Positions 25,308 to 35,060 are shown, numbered from the stretch's first letter. The stretch: 64,000 nucleotides of DNA from Synechococcus sp. M16.1 (GCF_014279895.1 NZ_CP047954.1:558001-622000), one strand, 5' to 3'. Numbers and translations: made by a program. Notes: generated by a model not told the origin, from the letters alone.

Positions 25308-26366
25308 TCAGGAGGGCAGTTCAGGGAAGCCAAAGCCCAGCTTCCGACGCACCACCTGCAGCACCATGCTGCTGATCAGCAGCATCAGGATCACCACTCC
25401 CCCCAGGCCAAGCGGATTCCAGCGCCAGCCCTGCCAGCTGACTTCGGTGGTGGTGCCGGTAACAGCCGTGCGCTCTACCTGCCCGTGGTTCAGGCTCAGA
25501 TGAACGTCGAGCCCGGGGATCTCGGGCAGATCGCTGAGGTCCACCATCAGCTGCACGTGCTGCTGCACCCCCAGCAGCCAGTTGCGTTCTTCGAGCTTGA
25601 GCGTCGGTGGCGGGAGTGAGACTCCAGCCGCGCGACCAGCCACGGCAACCACGGCCGCCATCTGTTGCGCCAGCTCGTGCGACGAGGCAACACGACTGCT
25701 GATCTGTTGGCGTCCTGGGCCTGTTTGTTCGATCTTCAGCCCGGGCACTTCCTGTTGCAGGTCTCGCTCGAATTGCTCCTGCCAGGGCAGCGGGCGTTGC
25801 TGGGTGCTCCGCACGTCCCAGGTAAGGGCCAGTCGATCCGGGCCGCGAAGGTCGAGATCAGCCTCGATTCGGACGCAACCACTCAGCAACAGCGTGATCC
25901 CCAGCAGAACCGCCATCACCAGCACGGCGAAACCCGCCGCCGGTGAACGCGTCGGCCCCGTCGGTGGTGGTGGCGGGGGTTCGGGACGCCGCGACCGCCG
26001 CCGCCGCATGGTCGAGGTCTGCCCGCTGCCGGAGCCATTCAGCTCCAGTTGCGGCATGCGCATCGACCAGCGTTCCGGACGATCCAGGCTTGGGGCTTCA
26101 AGAACCCCGAGCAGTTGTTTGGCCTGCTGGCGCAACTTGGGATCGCGGCAGCGACTCAGCAGCCTGCAGGTGGCGATGGCTTTCTCGTCCTGCCCCTGGC
26201 CCATCCAGGCGGTGATCATCAGGAGCCGAAGGCCCGGCCCCTCCGGGCTGTTGAGCGGGTGTTGCTCCGCCAGGGGCAGAAGCAGCTCCAGGCCCTGGCC
26301 GTAGTCCCCGCGCTCCAGGGCTGCCTCCGCTTCAGAGAGGTCCAGTGCTGCGTCCTGCTCGCTCAC
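25308..26366 (-). CDS. DUF3153 membrane protein with N-terminal helical repeat
   Basis: The 352-residue protein has three parts. Residues 1-95 form a TPR-like helical segment (EAEAALERGDYGQGLELLLPLAEQHP). A basic proline-rich linker and a membrane segment follow (about 145-165). The DUF3153 domain then begins at GCVRIEADLDLRGPDRLALTWDV and ends in a second membrane helix (GGVVILMLLISSMVLQVV). DUF3153 is a cyanobacterial family of unknown role. GTG start. argB lies two bases upstream on the same strand, so the pair is probably one transcript. Confidence 0.82.
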   Translation of the reverse strand: MSEQDAALDLSEAEAALERGDYGQGLELLLPLAEQHPLNSPEGPGLRLLMITAWMGQGQDEKAIATCRLLSRCRDPKLRQQAKQLLGVLEAPSLDRPERWSMRMPQLELNGSGSGQTSTMRRRRSRRPEPPPPPPTGPTRSPAAGFAVLVMAVLLGITLLLSGCVRIEADLDLRGPDRLALTWDVRSTQQRPLPWQEQFERDLQQEVPGLKIEQTGPGRQQISSRVASSHELAQQMAAVVAVAGRAAGVSLPPPTLKLEERNWLLGVQQHVQLMVDLSDLPEIPGLDVHLSLNHGQVERTAVTGTTTEVSWQGWRWNPLGLGGVVILMLLISSMVLQVVRRKLGFGFPELPS

Positions 26367-26368
26367 CC

Positions 26369-27250
26369 CTAGCCGCGTCCCACCACCATGGTGCCGATGC
26401 CGGCGTCGGTGAAGACTTCGAGCAGGAGGGCATGGGGAACCCGGCCATCAATGATGTGGGCGGCTGACACGCCCTGAGCCAGGGCGCGGATGCAACATTC
26501 CGTTTTGGGCGTCATGCCACCTGCGACCACGCCGTCCTCGATCAGCTGTCGCGCCTCTGAGAGACGCAGTTTGCGGATCAGCGAGTCGGGGTCATCGCGA
26601 TCTTCAAGGATGCCGGGGGTGTCGGTCAGCAGGATCAGTTTTTCGGCTTCCAGGGCCGCCGCCAGCTCTCCCGCCACCGTGTCGGCATTGATGTTGTGGG
26701 CTCGCCCGTCATCGGGGGTTGCGGCAACGCTGGAAATGACGGGTACATAACCCTTCTCCAGCAGCGGTTCGAGCACATCGGGATTGACGCGGGCAACATC
26801 CCCCACCAGCCCATGGCTGCCATTCCCCCAGGGGCGTGCCTCCACAAGACTTCCGTCACTTCCGCTCAGACCAACAGCACGGGTGCCGAGCTGATTGAGG
26901 CCATTCACGATCTGCTTGTTGACGCGGCCCACCAGCACCATCTCCACCACGTCCATGGTGTCGGCGTCGGTGACGCGCAGTCCGTCGCGGAATTCTGCGG
27001 GAATTTCCAGACGCTGAAGCCACTGGTTGATTTCGGGCCCGCCGCCGTGAACCACCACGGGTTGGACGCCGACGCAGGCCAGCAGAGCCAGGTCGCGGAA
27101 GACGGCAGCCCGCAGCTCGGCATGGGCCATGGCGGCCCCGCCGTACTTGATCACGATGCGCCGACCGGCGAAGCGCTGGATGTAGGGGAGGGCTTCGCTG
27201 AGCACCGACACCCTGAGGGCGTCATCGTTGTTCTGGGTGGATTGGGCCAT
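26369..27250 (-). CDS. argB: Acetylglutamate kinase
   Basis: The 293-residue amino-acid kinase phosphorylates N-acetylglutamate, the controlled step of arginine synthesis and the target of PII in cyanobacteria. It has VIKYGGAAM (ATP lysine), [23 protein letters not shown] and the aspartate of [21 protein letters not shown] closes the nucleotide site. Length fits PII-responsive enzymes. ATG 27250, three bases after the DUF2854 stop. The DUF2854-argB-DUF3153 string is compact enough to be an operon. Confidence 0.96.
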   Translation of the reverse strand: MAQSTQNNDDALRVSVLSEALPYIQRFAGRRIVIKYGGAAMAHAELRAAVFRDLALLACVGVQPVVVHGGGPEINQWLQRLEIPAEFRDGLRVTDADTMDVVEMVLVGRVNKQIVNGLNQLGTRAVGLSGSDGSLVEARPWGNGSHGLVGDVARVNPDVLEPLLEKGYVPVISSVAATPDDGRAHNINADTVAGELAAALEAEKLILLTDTPGILEDRDDPDSLIRKLRLSEARQLIEDGVVAGGMTPKTECCIRALAQGVSAAHIIDGRVPHALLLEVFTDAGIGTMVVGRG

Positions 27251-27253
27251 GGC

Positions 27254-27796
27254 TTAGGCCTCACCTGCCGGAAGCAGAACAACGTCCAGCCGTTGTTCAT
27301 CCAGTTCCTTGAGTTCCGCTCGCATCCCTTTAGCGAAGAAACGCCCCAGCCGCTCCTGTCGCTCTTTCCAGCGTTCGAGGGGAACGGCTCCCAGCAGGAA
27401 ACGCATCCGCAAGCCATAGCCGCTGTCGGAATGCAGCTCTTCGATCTCCTCCAACTGCGGGGGGGTGTCTTCATCCCAGAGTTTGAGCGCTTCCAGCGAC
27501 GACTCCAGGTGGGCCTTCTGGCCGTAGCGCCAGCGCGTCACATCGCCGAGCAATTTGCCCAGTTCTGGGGCTGCAGCTTCGCGTTCCTTTTGAAACGTCT
27601 TGACCGGTGTCACCCGGATGGCGGGTGGGAGCTCCGACGATTTCAGGGCCAGCCCCCCCAACAAGATCGGGATTCCGTAGAAAATCGTGGGCAGGCTGAG
27701 GTTGGCGCTTCCGGTGGCGTAAGCGGTGGCACCGACCACGGTCAGCACGCCTCCGGCGATGGTGACGAGGCTGCCGGGGGAGAAGAAATCCTTCAT
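27254..27796 (-). CDS. DUF2854 membrane protein
   Basis: A 180-residue protein of the DUF2854 family found in cyanobacteria and plastids. Two hydrophobic segments lie at the N-terminus (about 8-28 VTIAGGVLTVVGATAYATG and 33-52 LPTIFYGIPILLGGLALKSS), and a long soluble charged part follows (EIEELHSDSGYGLRMRFLLG). Function unknown; the phylogenetic spread suggests a thylakoid or envelope role. It leads the string argB-DUF3153 and diverges from the small gene at 27866. Confidence 0.85.
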   Translation of the reverse strand: MKDFFSPGSLVTIAGGVLTVVGATAYATGSANLSLPTIFYGIPILLGGLALKSSELPPAIRVTPVKTFQKEREAAAPELGKLLGDVTRWRYGQKAHLESSLEALKLWDEDTPPQLEEIEELHSDSGYGLRMRFLLGAVPLERWKERQERLGRFFAKGMRAELKELDEQRLDVVLLPAGEA

Positions 27797-27865
27797 GAAG
27801 GCCTTGGCTTGATCGTCATTTTGACCTCTAGGCCATCAGGATGGAGATCCATTGCCTCGAGCCAG

Positions 27866-28054
27866 ATGCCAGATCCATCGTCGACCGGCATCGATGATCT
27901 GCTCCAGCAGCTCGACCGTGATCGCAGCTGGTTGCTGCAGCAGATCGATGGGGGCCGCTGGCCCGAGCTGCGGCTGGATCTTGCTGCCCTTGAACGGGAG
28001 CTCGGGCAACTGATCACCCGAGCTTCAGAGCTGCAGGACGAAGCGGGCTGTTAA
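27866..28054 (+). CDS. Small coiled-coil protein
   Basis: A 62-residue acidic protein starting at ATG 27866. It is nearly all helix with heptad-like leucines (IDDLLQQLDRDRSWLLQQID, LDLAALERELGQLITRASEL) and no hydrophobic membrane segment. It fits the gap between divergent DUF2854 and convergent ssb, and its stop lies 29 bases from the ssb stop. Function unknown; a small oligomeric partner protein is a guess. Confidence 0.6.
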   Translation: MPDPSSTGIDDLLQQLDRDRSWLLQQIDGGRWPELRLDLAALERELGQLITRASELQDEAGC

Positions 28055-28083
28055 GCGGCGACGCCCCGCGATTGTCCTCTGAT

Positions 28084-28542
28084 TCAGAAGGGGATGTCGT
28101 CGGTGTCGGGCACCAGGGGCGCCGCATTCCAGCTGGCCGGTTCGGGCTCTTTTGCCACCTTGGTCGGTGCAGCAGCGGGGGCCTGGCGGCTGGGGGCCGG
28201 GGCTGAGGGGTTGCCCGAAGGAGCTGCACCCGTGGCTGCCGCGCCGATCGGATGAAGCCGAGCCAAGGTGAATTCAGCCCGTTTTTCCTTCATGCCATCG
28301 CCCCGGGGCATGGTGTTCATCCGCAGCCGGCCTTCGATCAGCAGCCGCTGCCCGGTCTGCACACGGTTCTGCAGCTCCTGGGCCAGGTTGCCCCAGCCCA
28401 CCACTTTCAATTCACCTGGCGGATCACCCTCCCGAAGGGGGTCAAAGCGCACGGCCATCTCCGCAATGGGAGTCTGGTTGTCCTGGGTGTATCGAACCGT
28501 CGGTGCGTCGATCACCTCCACTTCGAGCACGCAATGGTTCAT
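28084..28542 (-). CDS. ssb: Single-stranded DNA-binding protein
   Basis: The 152-residue protein has an OB-fold region (about 1-100: VLEVEVIDAPTVRYTQDNQTP, VVGWGNLAQEL, LLIEGRLRMN), a disordered Ala/Pro/Ser linker and the acidic C-terminal tip DDIPF used by SSB to recruit partners such as PriA. The OB part differs from E. coli SSB, as in the short cyanobacterial type. ATG 28542 lies 30 bases from the divergent cobK start. Confidence 0.88.
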   Translation of the reverse strand: MNHCVLEVEVIDAPTVRYTQDNQTPIAEMAVRFDPLREGDPPGELKVVGWGNLAQELQNRVQTGQRLLIEGRLRMNTMPRGDGMKEKRAEFTLARLHPIGAAATGAAPSGNPSAPAPSRQAPAAAPTKVAKEPEPASWNAAPLVPDTDDIPF

Positions 28543-28571
28543 GGCTTGAGCTGGTGTCGGCGCACATCCTG

Positions 28572-29363
28572 ATGCAAGGCCCCGCGAATGACCAGCGTCG
28601 TGTCCTGCTGCTGGCTGGAACCGGTGATGGGCCGCGCTTGGTGAAGGAGCTCTCCCGCCGCCATTGGCGTGTGAGCGTGAGCGTGGTGACGGCAACTGCA
28701 GCCAAGGCCTACGCGGGATTGCCTGTGGAGCGCATCTCAATTGGTGCCCTGCAGGGCGTTGGCGGAATCAAGGCAGCTCTGCATCAGGCCGGTCCTTTCC
28801 GTTGGGTGGTGGATGCCACGCATCCCTTTGCAGCTCGAATCAGCCATGACCTGGTCACGGCCTGTGCGGATCTCGGCCAACCGCTGCTGCGTTATGAGCG
28901 TCGCCTTGAACCGCTGGGGGCGGCCTCTCTCCTGGTTGATGTCGATGCATTGGCGGCCCAACCGCTCCAGGGCCAACGCCTGCTGCTGGCCATTGGAGGC
29001 CGTCATCTTCCGGCCTTGACTGCTGCTGTGCGCCGCGCTGGAGCCATCCCCTATGGCCGTGCGCTTCCATCCCCCGATGGAGTGCGCGCAGCCTTGCGGG
29101 CAGGTTTGCCCCCGGATCACCTGGCCGTGGTGCGCCCTCTGCAAGGGGAGGTGCCGGGGGCGATCGAGCGGTCTCTTTGCCGTCGCTGGGACATTCGGGT
29201 GGTGCTCTGCCGTCAGTCCGGTGGTGTGACGGAACAGCTCTGGCATCAACTCACCACAGATCTGGGGCTGAGCTTGCTGCTGTTGCGGCGTCCCTGCCCC
29301 CCCGACGGAATGGAATGCGTCGAGGATGTCAGCAGCCTGATGGATCGGCTTGAGCGTGATTGA
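28572..29363 (+). CDS. cobK: Precorrin-6A reductase
   Basis: The 263-residue CobK/CbiJ-family enzyme reduces precorrin-6A in corrin-ring synthesis. It shows the N-terminal nucleotide-binding start VLLLAGTGDGPRLVKEL, VVDATHPFAARIS and the late VVLCRQSGGVTEQ segment of the family. I start at ATG 28572, which places the Rossmann strand at residue 10; the open frame extends further upstream into ssb. cutA begins inside its last codons. cobO of the same pathway lies at 51777. Confidence 0.9.
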   Translation: MQGPANDQRRVLLLAGTGDGPRLVKELSRRHWRVSVSVVTATAAKAYAGLPVERISIGALQGVGGIKAALHQAGPFRWVVDATHPFAARISHDLVTACADLGQPLLRYERRLEPLGAASLLVDVDALAAQPLQGQRLLLAIGGRHLPALTAAVRRAGAIPYGRALPSPDGVRAALRAGLPPDHLAVVRPLQGEVPGAIERSLCRRWDIRVVLCRQSGGVTEQLWHQLTTDLGLSLLLLRRPCPPDGMECVEDVSSLMDRLERD

Positions 29364-29700
29364 AGCGAGTGGGCTCGTGCTGGCCCTCACCACGGAAGCG
29401 AATGCTGAGCGCGCCCAACAGCTGGCAGAGGCCTTGCTGGAGCGCCATCTCGTGGCCTGTGTGTCCATCCACCCCGTTCAGTCGTTCTATCGCTGGGAGG
29501 GAGCGTTGCAGGCGTCCCATGAGGTCCAGCTGCTGATGAAGACCTCAGCTCAGCATGTGGCCGCTCTGCGCTCGGCCGTCTCCGAGTTGCACAGCTACGA
29601 CACCCCCGAGTGGTTGTGCTGGCCGGTGACGGCATCACCGGCCTATGGGGCCTGGGCCATTGCTGAGCTCAGTTCAGATGCGTCTCCGCCAGCTGCTTGA
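29356..29700 (+). CDS. cutA: CutA1 divalent-ion tolerance protein
   Basis: The 114-residue protein matches the CutA1 trimer family: LALTTEANAERAQQLAEALLERHLVACVSI, FYRWEGALQ, LLMKTS and the C-terminal HSYDTPEWLCWPVTASPAYGAW. CutA1 is a small, very stable cytoplasmic trimer with PII-like fold and a disputed role in metal tolerance. GTG 29356 (or TTG 29350) overlaps the cobK end, indicating coupling. Its 3' end overlaps the convergent kinase gene by 32 bases. Confidence 0.92.
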   Translation: MIEASGLVLALTTEANAERAQQLAEALLERHLVACVSIHPVQSFYRWEGALQASHEVQLLMKTSAQHVAALRSAVSELHSYDTPEWLCWPVTASPAYGAWAIAELSSDASPPAA

Positions 29701-30682
29701 GGGAGACCTGGGAGCGAGCCCCCAGTTGGGTCACAATCTGGCCGGCGCAGAGGGCTCCGAGCTCACCACAGCGCTCCAGTGACTCGCCCTGGGTGAAGCC
29801 ATGCAGAAATCCCCCGGCATAGAGGTCTCCTGCTCCCGTGGTGTCCACCAGGTCTCCCAGGCCGAAGATGCCTATATCCCAGCGCTGGTCTCCACTCAGC
29901 ACAACGGACCCCTGGGCGCCACGGGTGATCGCAATCACTGAGCAGCAGCCGCGCACCCGCTCGAGGGCCTGGTCGAAATCGTCGGTCTCGTAGAGCGACT
30001 GAATTTCAACGTCATTGGCGAACAGCACGTCGACGTGGCCATTCACCAGCTCGAGAAAACTCGCTCTGTGCCGATCCACACAGAAGCCGTCTGAGAGAGA
30101 AAGAGCCACCTTGCCGCCTGCTTCACGGCAGGCTTCGGCGGCGGCGATGAAGGCCCGTTTGGCGGCTGGACTGTCCCAGAGGTAGCCCTCCAGGTAAAGC
30201 ACCTTGGCCTGTTTGACCATGGAGAGGTCGAGATCCTCGGGCTCCAGTTGGGTGGACGCCCCCAGGAAGGTGCACATGGTGCGCTCGGCATCAGGCGTGA
30301 CGTAAATCAGGCAGCGCGCTGTTGTGGCTCCACTGGTGGCTGCTGGGGTCTCAAAGCGTGCCCCAACGGCCCGGATGTCATGGCTGAAAATGCTGCCGAG
30401 CTGGTCGTCCCTGACGCGGCCGATGAAACCGGCGCGTCCGCCGAGCTGCGCGATGCCCACCATCGTGTTGGCGACCGATCCACCTGAGGTCTCGAGGCCC
30501 GTTGCACTGGCCTTGTAGAGAGCTTGGGCCTGTTGTTCATCGATCAGCGCCATGCCCCCTTTCTGGAGGCCGTGTTCAGCGATGAAACCGTCGTCCGTCT
30601 GCACCAGAACATCAACGATGGCGTTGCCGATGCCAACGACATCGAGACTGCAATCGCTGGGGAAACGGGTCTCTGATGACAT
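29669..30682 (-). CDS. PfkB-family sugar/nucleoside kinase (adenosine kinase-like)
   Basis: The 337-residue ribokinase-family protein starts with DVVGIGNAIVDVLV, has GGSVANTMVGIAQLGG (substrate lid), GFIGRVRDDQLG and the catalytic DTTGAGDLYAGGFLHG near residue 285. This subgroup is usually annotated as adenosine kinase-like, but the exact substrate is unproven. It lies downstream of purA on the same strand (41 bases), which fits a purine-salvage role. Its last 32 bases overlap cutA on the other strand. Confidence 0.88.
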   Translation of the reverse strand: MSSETRFPSDCSLDVVGIGNAIVDVLVQTDDGFIAEHGLQKGGMALIDEQQAQALYKASATGLETSGGSVANTMVGIAQLGGRAGFIGRVRDDQLGSIFSHDIRAVGARFETPAATSGATTARCLIYVTPDAERTMCTFLGASTQLEPEDLDLSMVKQAKVLYLEGYLWDSPAAKRAFIAAAEACREAGGKVALSLSDGFCVDRHRASFLELVNGHVDVLFANDVEIQSLYETDDFDQALERVRGCCSVIAITRGAQGSVVLSGDQRWDIGIFGLGDLVDTTGAGDLYAGGFLHGFTQGESLERCGELGALCAGQIVTQLGARSQVSLKQLAETHLN

Positions 30683-30723
30683 CGGGGCGTGGAAAGCAGC
30701 CCCGAAGTATGAACGTCAGCGGC

Positions 30724-32037
30724 TCAGGCGCTCAACAGGGCTCGCTTGGGGCCATGGATCGGATCTTCGACAACGATGGTCTGATCACGGCTGGCCCCCA
30801 GGGAGACAATGGCGATCGGCACTTCCATCAGATCAGCGAGGAAGCGCAGGTAATCCATGGCTGGCTTGGGGAGATCCTCAAGGCTGCGGCATTCCTCGGT
30901 GGAGCACTGCCAGCCAGGCAGTGTTTCGAAGATGGGTTTGCACTGGGCGAAGTCATCGGCACTGCTGGGGAAGTGCTCGATTCGCTCGCCGTTGAGTTCA
31001 TAGGCCACGCAGACCTGAATTTCGTCCAGTTCGTCCAGCACATCCAGCTTGGTCACAGCCAGACAGTCCAAGCCGTTGACCTGCACGGCGTAGCGACCGA
31101 TCACGCCATCAAACCAGCCACAGCGCCTCTGGCGGCCCGTGGTGGTACCGAATTCGCCACCCCGTTCCGTGAGCTGGTCATTCAGGCTTCCGCTCAGCTC
31201 AGTGGGGAAGGGGCCTTCACCCACGCGGGTGGTGTAGGCCTTGGCAACGCCGATGACGCGATCAATCAGGGTTGGGCCCACGCCTGCACCGATGCAGGCC
31301 CCGCCGGAAACGGGGTTGGAGGACGTGACGTAGGGGTAGGTGCCGTGGTCCAGGTCCAGCAGCGTGCCCTGAGCACCTTCGAACAGGATGTTTTTGCGAT
31401 CTCGCGCTGCCTGATGAATCGTCTGGGTGCACTCCACCACGTGGGGGGCCAGGCGCTTGCCGTATCCCAGATATTCCTGGATGACGTCTTCGGCGTTCAG
31501 GGGTTCAACGCCGTAAATGGTCTGAAGAAGTTCATTCTTCTCCTGCAGTGGGCCTTCAAGGCGATCCCTCAGCCGCTGTTCGTCCAGCAGGTCGATCACA
31601 CGGATGCCACTGCGCTGCGACTTATCGGCGTAGGTGGGGCCGATTCCACGGCCTGTGGTTCCGATCCGTCGTGCTCCCCGCTGCTTCTCCATGGCCTGGT
31701 CGAGCAGGCGGTGGTAGGGCATCGTCACGTGGGCTGTGGATGCCAGGCGAAGCCCTGAAATATCAATGTCGTTGGCGATGAGCATGTCCAGCTCACCGAG
31801 CATCACCTTGGGATCCACCACCGTGCCGGATCCGATCAGACAGATCGTGTCGGGATAGAGGATTCCAGAGGGAATCAGATGCAGCTTGAGCACACGATCG
31901 TCAACAACGATCGTGTGGCCTGCATTCACACCACCCTGATAGCGAACCACCACATCGGCGGAGCGGCTCAGGAGATCGGTGATCTTTCCTTTTCCCTCGT
32001 CACCCCACTGCGCTCCGATGACGACAACGTTGGCCAA
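30724..32037 (-). CDS. purA: Adenylosuccinate synthase
   Basis: The 437-residue enzyme joins IMP and aspartate with GTP, the first AMP-specific step. It opens with [16 protein letters not shown] (GTP loop and catalytic Asp), then [15 protein letters not shown] with the catalytic histidine, [13 protein letters not shown] and the late [13 protein letters not shown] substrate loop. TTG 32037 gives the usual L/M-ANVVVIG start; GTG 32043 would add two residues. It lies between psb27 and the kinase on the same strand. Confidence 0.97.
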   Translation of the reverse strand: MANVVVIGAQWGDEGKGKITDLLSRSADVVVRYQGGVNAGHTIVVDDRVLKLHLIPSGILYPDTICLIGSGTVVDPKVMLGELDMLIANDIDISGLRLASTAHVTMPYHRLLDQAMEKQRGARRIGTTGRGIGPTYADKSQRSGIRVIDLLDEQRLRDRLEGPLQEKNELLQTIYGVEPLNAEDVIQEYLGYGKRLAPHVVECTQTIHQAARDRKNILFEGAQGTLLDLDHGTYPYVTSSNPVSGGACIGAGVGPTLIDRVIGVAKAYTTRVGEGPFPTELSGSLNDQLTERGGEFGTTTGRQRRCGWFDGVIGRYAVQVNGLDCLAVTKLDVLDELDEIQVCVAYELNGERIEHFPSSADDFAQCKPIFETLPGWQCSTEECRSLEDLPKPAMDYLRFLADLMEVPIAIVSLGASRDQTIVVEDPIHGPKRALLSA

Positions 32038-32128
32038 GAACACGGCGGCCCGAAGCCGCAGATCTGCACAATCCGCGAGTATCTCAGATCTCGGGTGGCC
32101 TCGTCAAAACCGAGCTGGTTTCGGGGGC

Positions 32129-32572
32129 TCAGCTGCCCCGGACCACTGATTTCTCAGCCTTGTTGAGTTCCTTGGCGATGCGGTCATGCAGCGCTTCCGG
32201 CAGGGGGCGATTGGCGTAGGAGGCGTAATGACCAGCCAGCGAATTCAGCGCGGTCTGCATCGTGGTGAAGGAGCTGAGTCCGTTCACACGGGGCTGGGGC
32301 CGATAACGGGACATGTAGTCGTTGATCAGGGCCCGGGCGTCGGCCTCAGCTTCGGCGTGGGTGGGATCGTCCTGAGGCAGGTCGATCACCGTCAGCAGAG
32401 TGCGGGAGACAGCCACGGTGTCTTCCACGTAGTCGCCGCTCAGACGAGCTTCAGCGTCCCCACTGCAGGCCGTCAGGAGGAGGCACAACCCGAGGCCAAG
32501 GGCTACGGCGGCCCGGCTGAGGGGGCGAAGCAGGCGTGTCAGTGCGGAGAGCATGAAACCCTTCAGTGTCAT
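32129..32572 (-). CDS. psb27: Photosystem II assembly lipoprotein Psb27
   Basis: The 147-residue protein has a lipoprotein signal (ALGLGLCLLLTAC, lipobox cysteine near residue 36) and a mature four-helix domain of about 110 residues: YVEDTVAVSRTLLTVIDLPQ, DARALINDYMSRYRP and SSFTTMQTALNSLAGHYASY. Psb27 binds CP43 on the lumenal side during photosystem II assembly and repair. ATG 32572; ATG 32554 would remove six residues. It sits between proS and purA on the minus strand. Confidence 0.95.
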   Translation of the reverse strand: MTLKGFMLSALTRLLRPLSRAAVALGLGLCLLLTACSGDAEARLSGDYVEDTVAVSRTLLTVIDLPQDDPTHAEAEADARALINDYMSRYRPQPRVNGLSSFTTMQTALNSLAGHYASYANRPLPEALHDRIAKELNKAEKSVVRGS

Positions 32573-32578
32573 TCGACT

Positions 32579-34360
32579 TTAGGGGTGGACTGCCTTGATC
32601 AGGCAGGTCACAGCCTCAGCGTGGGGAAGCTTTTGCACCTCGCGGCTGCTGCGGCAAACCAGTTCAACGGTGCCTTCGCTGGCGTCCCGTCCCACCACGA
32701 TCCGCCAAGGGATGCCGATCAGATCCGCGTCTTTGAACTTGACGCCGGCGCGTTCTTTGCGGTCGTCGATCAGCACATCCACCCCAGCGTTCTGAAGCTC
32801 CGAGTACAGCGCTTCCCCCAGCTGGGCCTGGGTCTCGTCCTGGATGTTGGCAACAACCACGATCGCCTCGAAGGGGGCGATGGCCGTCGGCCAGCAGATG
32901 CCGCTGTCATCGTGATGCTGCTCGACGGCAGCCTGCGCCAATCGCGAAACGCCGATGCCGTAGCAACCCATCCAGAACGGTTCGGTCTTGCCGTTCTCGT
33001 TGGTGAAACGGCTCTCCATGGCCTCGGAATATTTCCGGCCCAACTGAAAAATGTGGCCGACTTCGATGCCTCTTTTTTCCGTCAGGCGTGATTCCGGGTT
33101 GTGTTGGCAGACGTCACCGGCCCGTGCATTACGCAGATCCAGGCTGGTTGGCTTCTGCCCGATGGCGGTCCAGCTGGTGTTGAAACGGTGCAGATCGGGC
33201 GTGTTGGCACCACAGATGAAGCTGCCGAGTTCGCTCGCGGTTTCATCCGCCAGACGCAGGAATGTTGGCTCCCAGGTCTTGGCTCCCTTCAGAACGTCAT
33301 CGGAGAGGTCGGGCCCGATCGATCCAAAGGGGAGAGGATCAATCTGCTGACGGTTGTTGTCCTCTGGTGTGATCGGGCGGCAATCGAGAACACCCTTGTT
33401 GATAGTTCGGCTGACCGCGTTCACGACCTTGGTGGGATTGAGCTCCTGGTCACCACGGAGGCTCACCAACAGCGGTTGGAGGGTCTCATCGTCCAGGGTC
33501 GCCACCAACAGCAGCACCTTCACCACCTGGCTCGGATCCCAGCCTTTCGCGTCGCAGAGGCTTTCGATGCTGCCCAAGCCAGGGGTTGGAATCGATTCCT
33601 CCGGGCCGTCGGGAAGAGGAGATGCGGTGGATGGGATCGAAACAGCCTTCTCTTGGTTGGCGGCGTATTGGCCGTCATCGCTGATCAGGATCAGGTCTTC
33701 CCCGGCATCCGCCGTCACCATGAATTCCTGGGAGGCGGCACCGCCGATCGCTCCGCTATCGGCATCGACGGGGACGGCATTCAGGCCACAACGTTCAAAG
33801 ATGCGGCGATAGGCCTGATCCATCACGCCATAGGTCTCGCGAAGATCTGCTTCGCTGGCATGGAAGGAATACGCGTCCTTCATGATGAATTCTCGGCCTC
33901 GCATCAGGCCAAAGCGGGGACGGATCTCGTCGCGAAATTTGGTCTGGATTTGATAGAGGTTCACCGGGAGCTGCCGGTATGACCTCAGCAGCTCACCTGC
34001 CAGGCTGGTGATCACCTCTTCATGGGTCGGACCAAGCCCCAGTTCTCTGCCCTGGCGGTCTTCGAGGTGGAACATGATCCCCTCGCCAGCGGTGTAGCCC
34101 TGCCAACGCCCGCTCTTCTGCCAGAGCTCAGCAGGGTGCAGCTGCGGCAGCAGGGTTTCCTGGGCGCCGGCGCGGTTCATCTCCTCGCGCACCACGGCAG
34201 TGATCTTTTGCAGCACCCTCCACATCAAGGGGAGGTAGGCGTAGATCCCTGATCCCACACGACGGATATACCCGGCCCTGAGAAGCAACTGATGCGAGGT
34301 GATCTCCGCTTCGGCGGGAACATCCCGAAGCGTCACCAGCAGCAGGCGGGAGACGCGCAT
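32579..34360 (-). CDS. proS: Prolyl-tRNA synthetase (bacterial type)
   Basis: The 593-residue class II synthetase has motif 1 near GYIRRVGSGIYAYLP, motif 2 in LYQIQTKFRDEIRPRFGLMRGREF and motif 3 in GCYGIGVSRLAQA. Between motifs 2 and 3 lies the insertion domain (about 220-400) that edits mischarged Ala-tRNA in bacterial-type enzymes. The anticodon-binding domain is C-terminal. ATG 34360 starts the MRVSRLLLVTLRDVP sequence usual for the family. psb27 starts six bases after its stop. Confidence 0.97.
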   Translation of the reverse strand: MRVSRLLLVTLRDVPAEAEITSHQLLLRAGYIRRVGSGIYAYLPLMWRVLQKITAVVREEMNRAGAQETLLPQLHPAELWQKSGRWQGYTAGEGIMFHLEDRQGRELGLGPTHEEVITSLAGELLRSYRQLPVNLYQIQTKFRDEIRPRFGLMRGREFIMKDAYSFHASEADLRETYGVMDQAYRRIFERCGLNAVPVDADSGAIGGAASQEFMVTADAGEDLILISDDGQYAANQEKAVSIPSTASPLPDGPEESIPTPGLGSIESLCDAKGWDPSQVVKVLLLVATLDDETLQPLLVSLRGDQELNPTKVVNAVSRTINKGVLDCRPITPEDNNRQQIDPLPFGSIGPDLSDDVLKGAKTWEPTFLRLADETASELGSFICGANTPDLHRFNTSWTAIGQKPTSLDLRNARAGDVCQHNPESRLTEKRGIEVGHIFQLGRKYSEAMESRFTNENGKTEPFWMGCYGIGVSRLAQAAVEQHHDDSGICWPTAIAPFEAIVVVANIQDETQAQLGEALYSELQNAGVDVLIDDRKERAGVKFKDADLIGIPWRIVVGRDASEGTVELVCRSSREVQKLPHAEAVTCLIKAVHP

Positions 34361-34507
34361 CAATCGCAACAAAATGGGATTTGGAAGTTATCACCGCTTC
34401 GGAGGCATGCCGATCGCGGAAGTGTCTGTTTTGCTGGAATTCCCCTGGGCGCCCTGAGTCTCGACTGCTACCGTCCAACTCAATCCAGCCTGTCCTAGGC
34501 CCGTCTC

Positions 34508-34972
34508 ATGTTTCCTCGGTCCGTTGAATCTGTGGCGACAAGCGTTCAACAAGCGACCGAACTTTCCATGGATCCGGCCAATGCGTCAGCTCAAGCCGAG
34601 GCCCTGGTGGGGATCGACGACGTTCAGAAATCCCTGAACCGCTCCCGCGCTTCGGTGTATCGCTACACCAACACAGACCCACGCAACCTCAACCCTCCGT
34701 TCAACCCCCGCAAGCTGAACCCGGAGTACCGCAGCGATCAAAAAGATCCGCTGATGTTCCACCCCAATGAGGTGGCGCGCTTCGCCAAAGATGTTCTCCG
34801 CATCAAAGAAGTCACTGTTGAGGTGCTGAACTCTCCATCAACGGCGACGCAGCAAATCCTGGGATCGATCCTTGAGGAGCTTCGGCTGATCCGTACCCAT
34901 CTCGAGGCGAGTGGGGCATCCCCTTCTGATCTGAGCGCACGACTCGACCAGCAGGACCGGCCCGCTGCTTAA
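34508..34972 (+). CDS. Predicted DNA-binding protein, family unassigned
   Basis: The 154-residue protein contains a central segment (about 35-95) resembling a MerR- or resolvase-like helix-turn-helix: GIDDVQKSLNRSRASVYRYT, followed by an NPRKLNPEYR-type wing and FHPNEVARFAKDVL. The C-terminus is helical with coiled-coil character (QILGSILEELRLIRTHLEAS). It looks like a small cyanobacterial regulator or nucleoid-associated protein; no target is evident. ATG 34508 in the region divergent from proS. Confidence 0.7.
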   Translation: MFPRSVESVATSVQQATELSMDPANASAQAEALVGIDDVQKSLNRSRASVYRYTNTDPRNLNPPFNPRKLNPEYRSDQKDPLMFHPNEVARFAKDVLRIKEVTVEVLNSPSTATQQILGSILEELRLIRTHLEASGASPSDLSARLDQQDRPAA

Positions 34973-35060
34973 TGATCGGTGCGTCCTGCTTTTTGCAGTG
35001 ACAGAATGGGTTCAACAACGTTGTGATCGAAAGAGGGAGCTTTCTCAAGCCCCCCGTTTT

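Noticed and set aside
26696-28054. Long plus-strand frame across argB and DUF2854
   Set aside because: Only its last 62 codons (27866-28054) lie outside opposite-strand genes and look real; the rest is antisense to clear genes.
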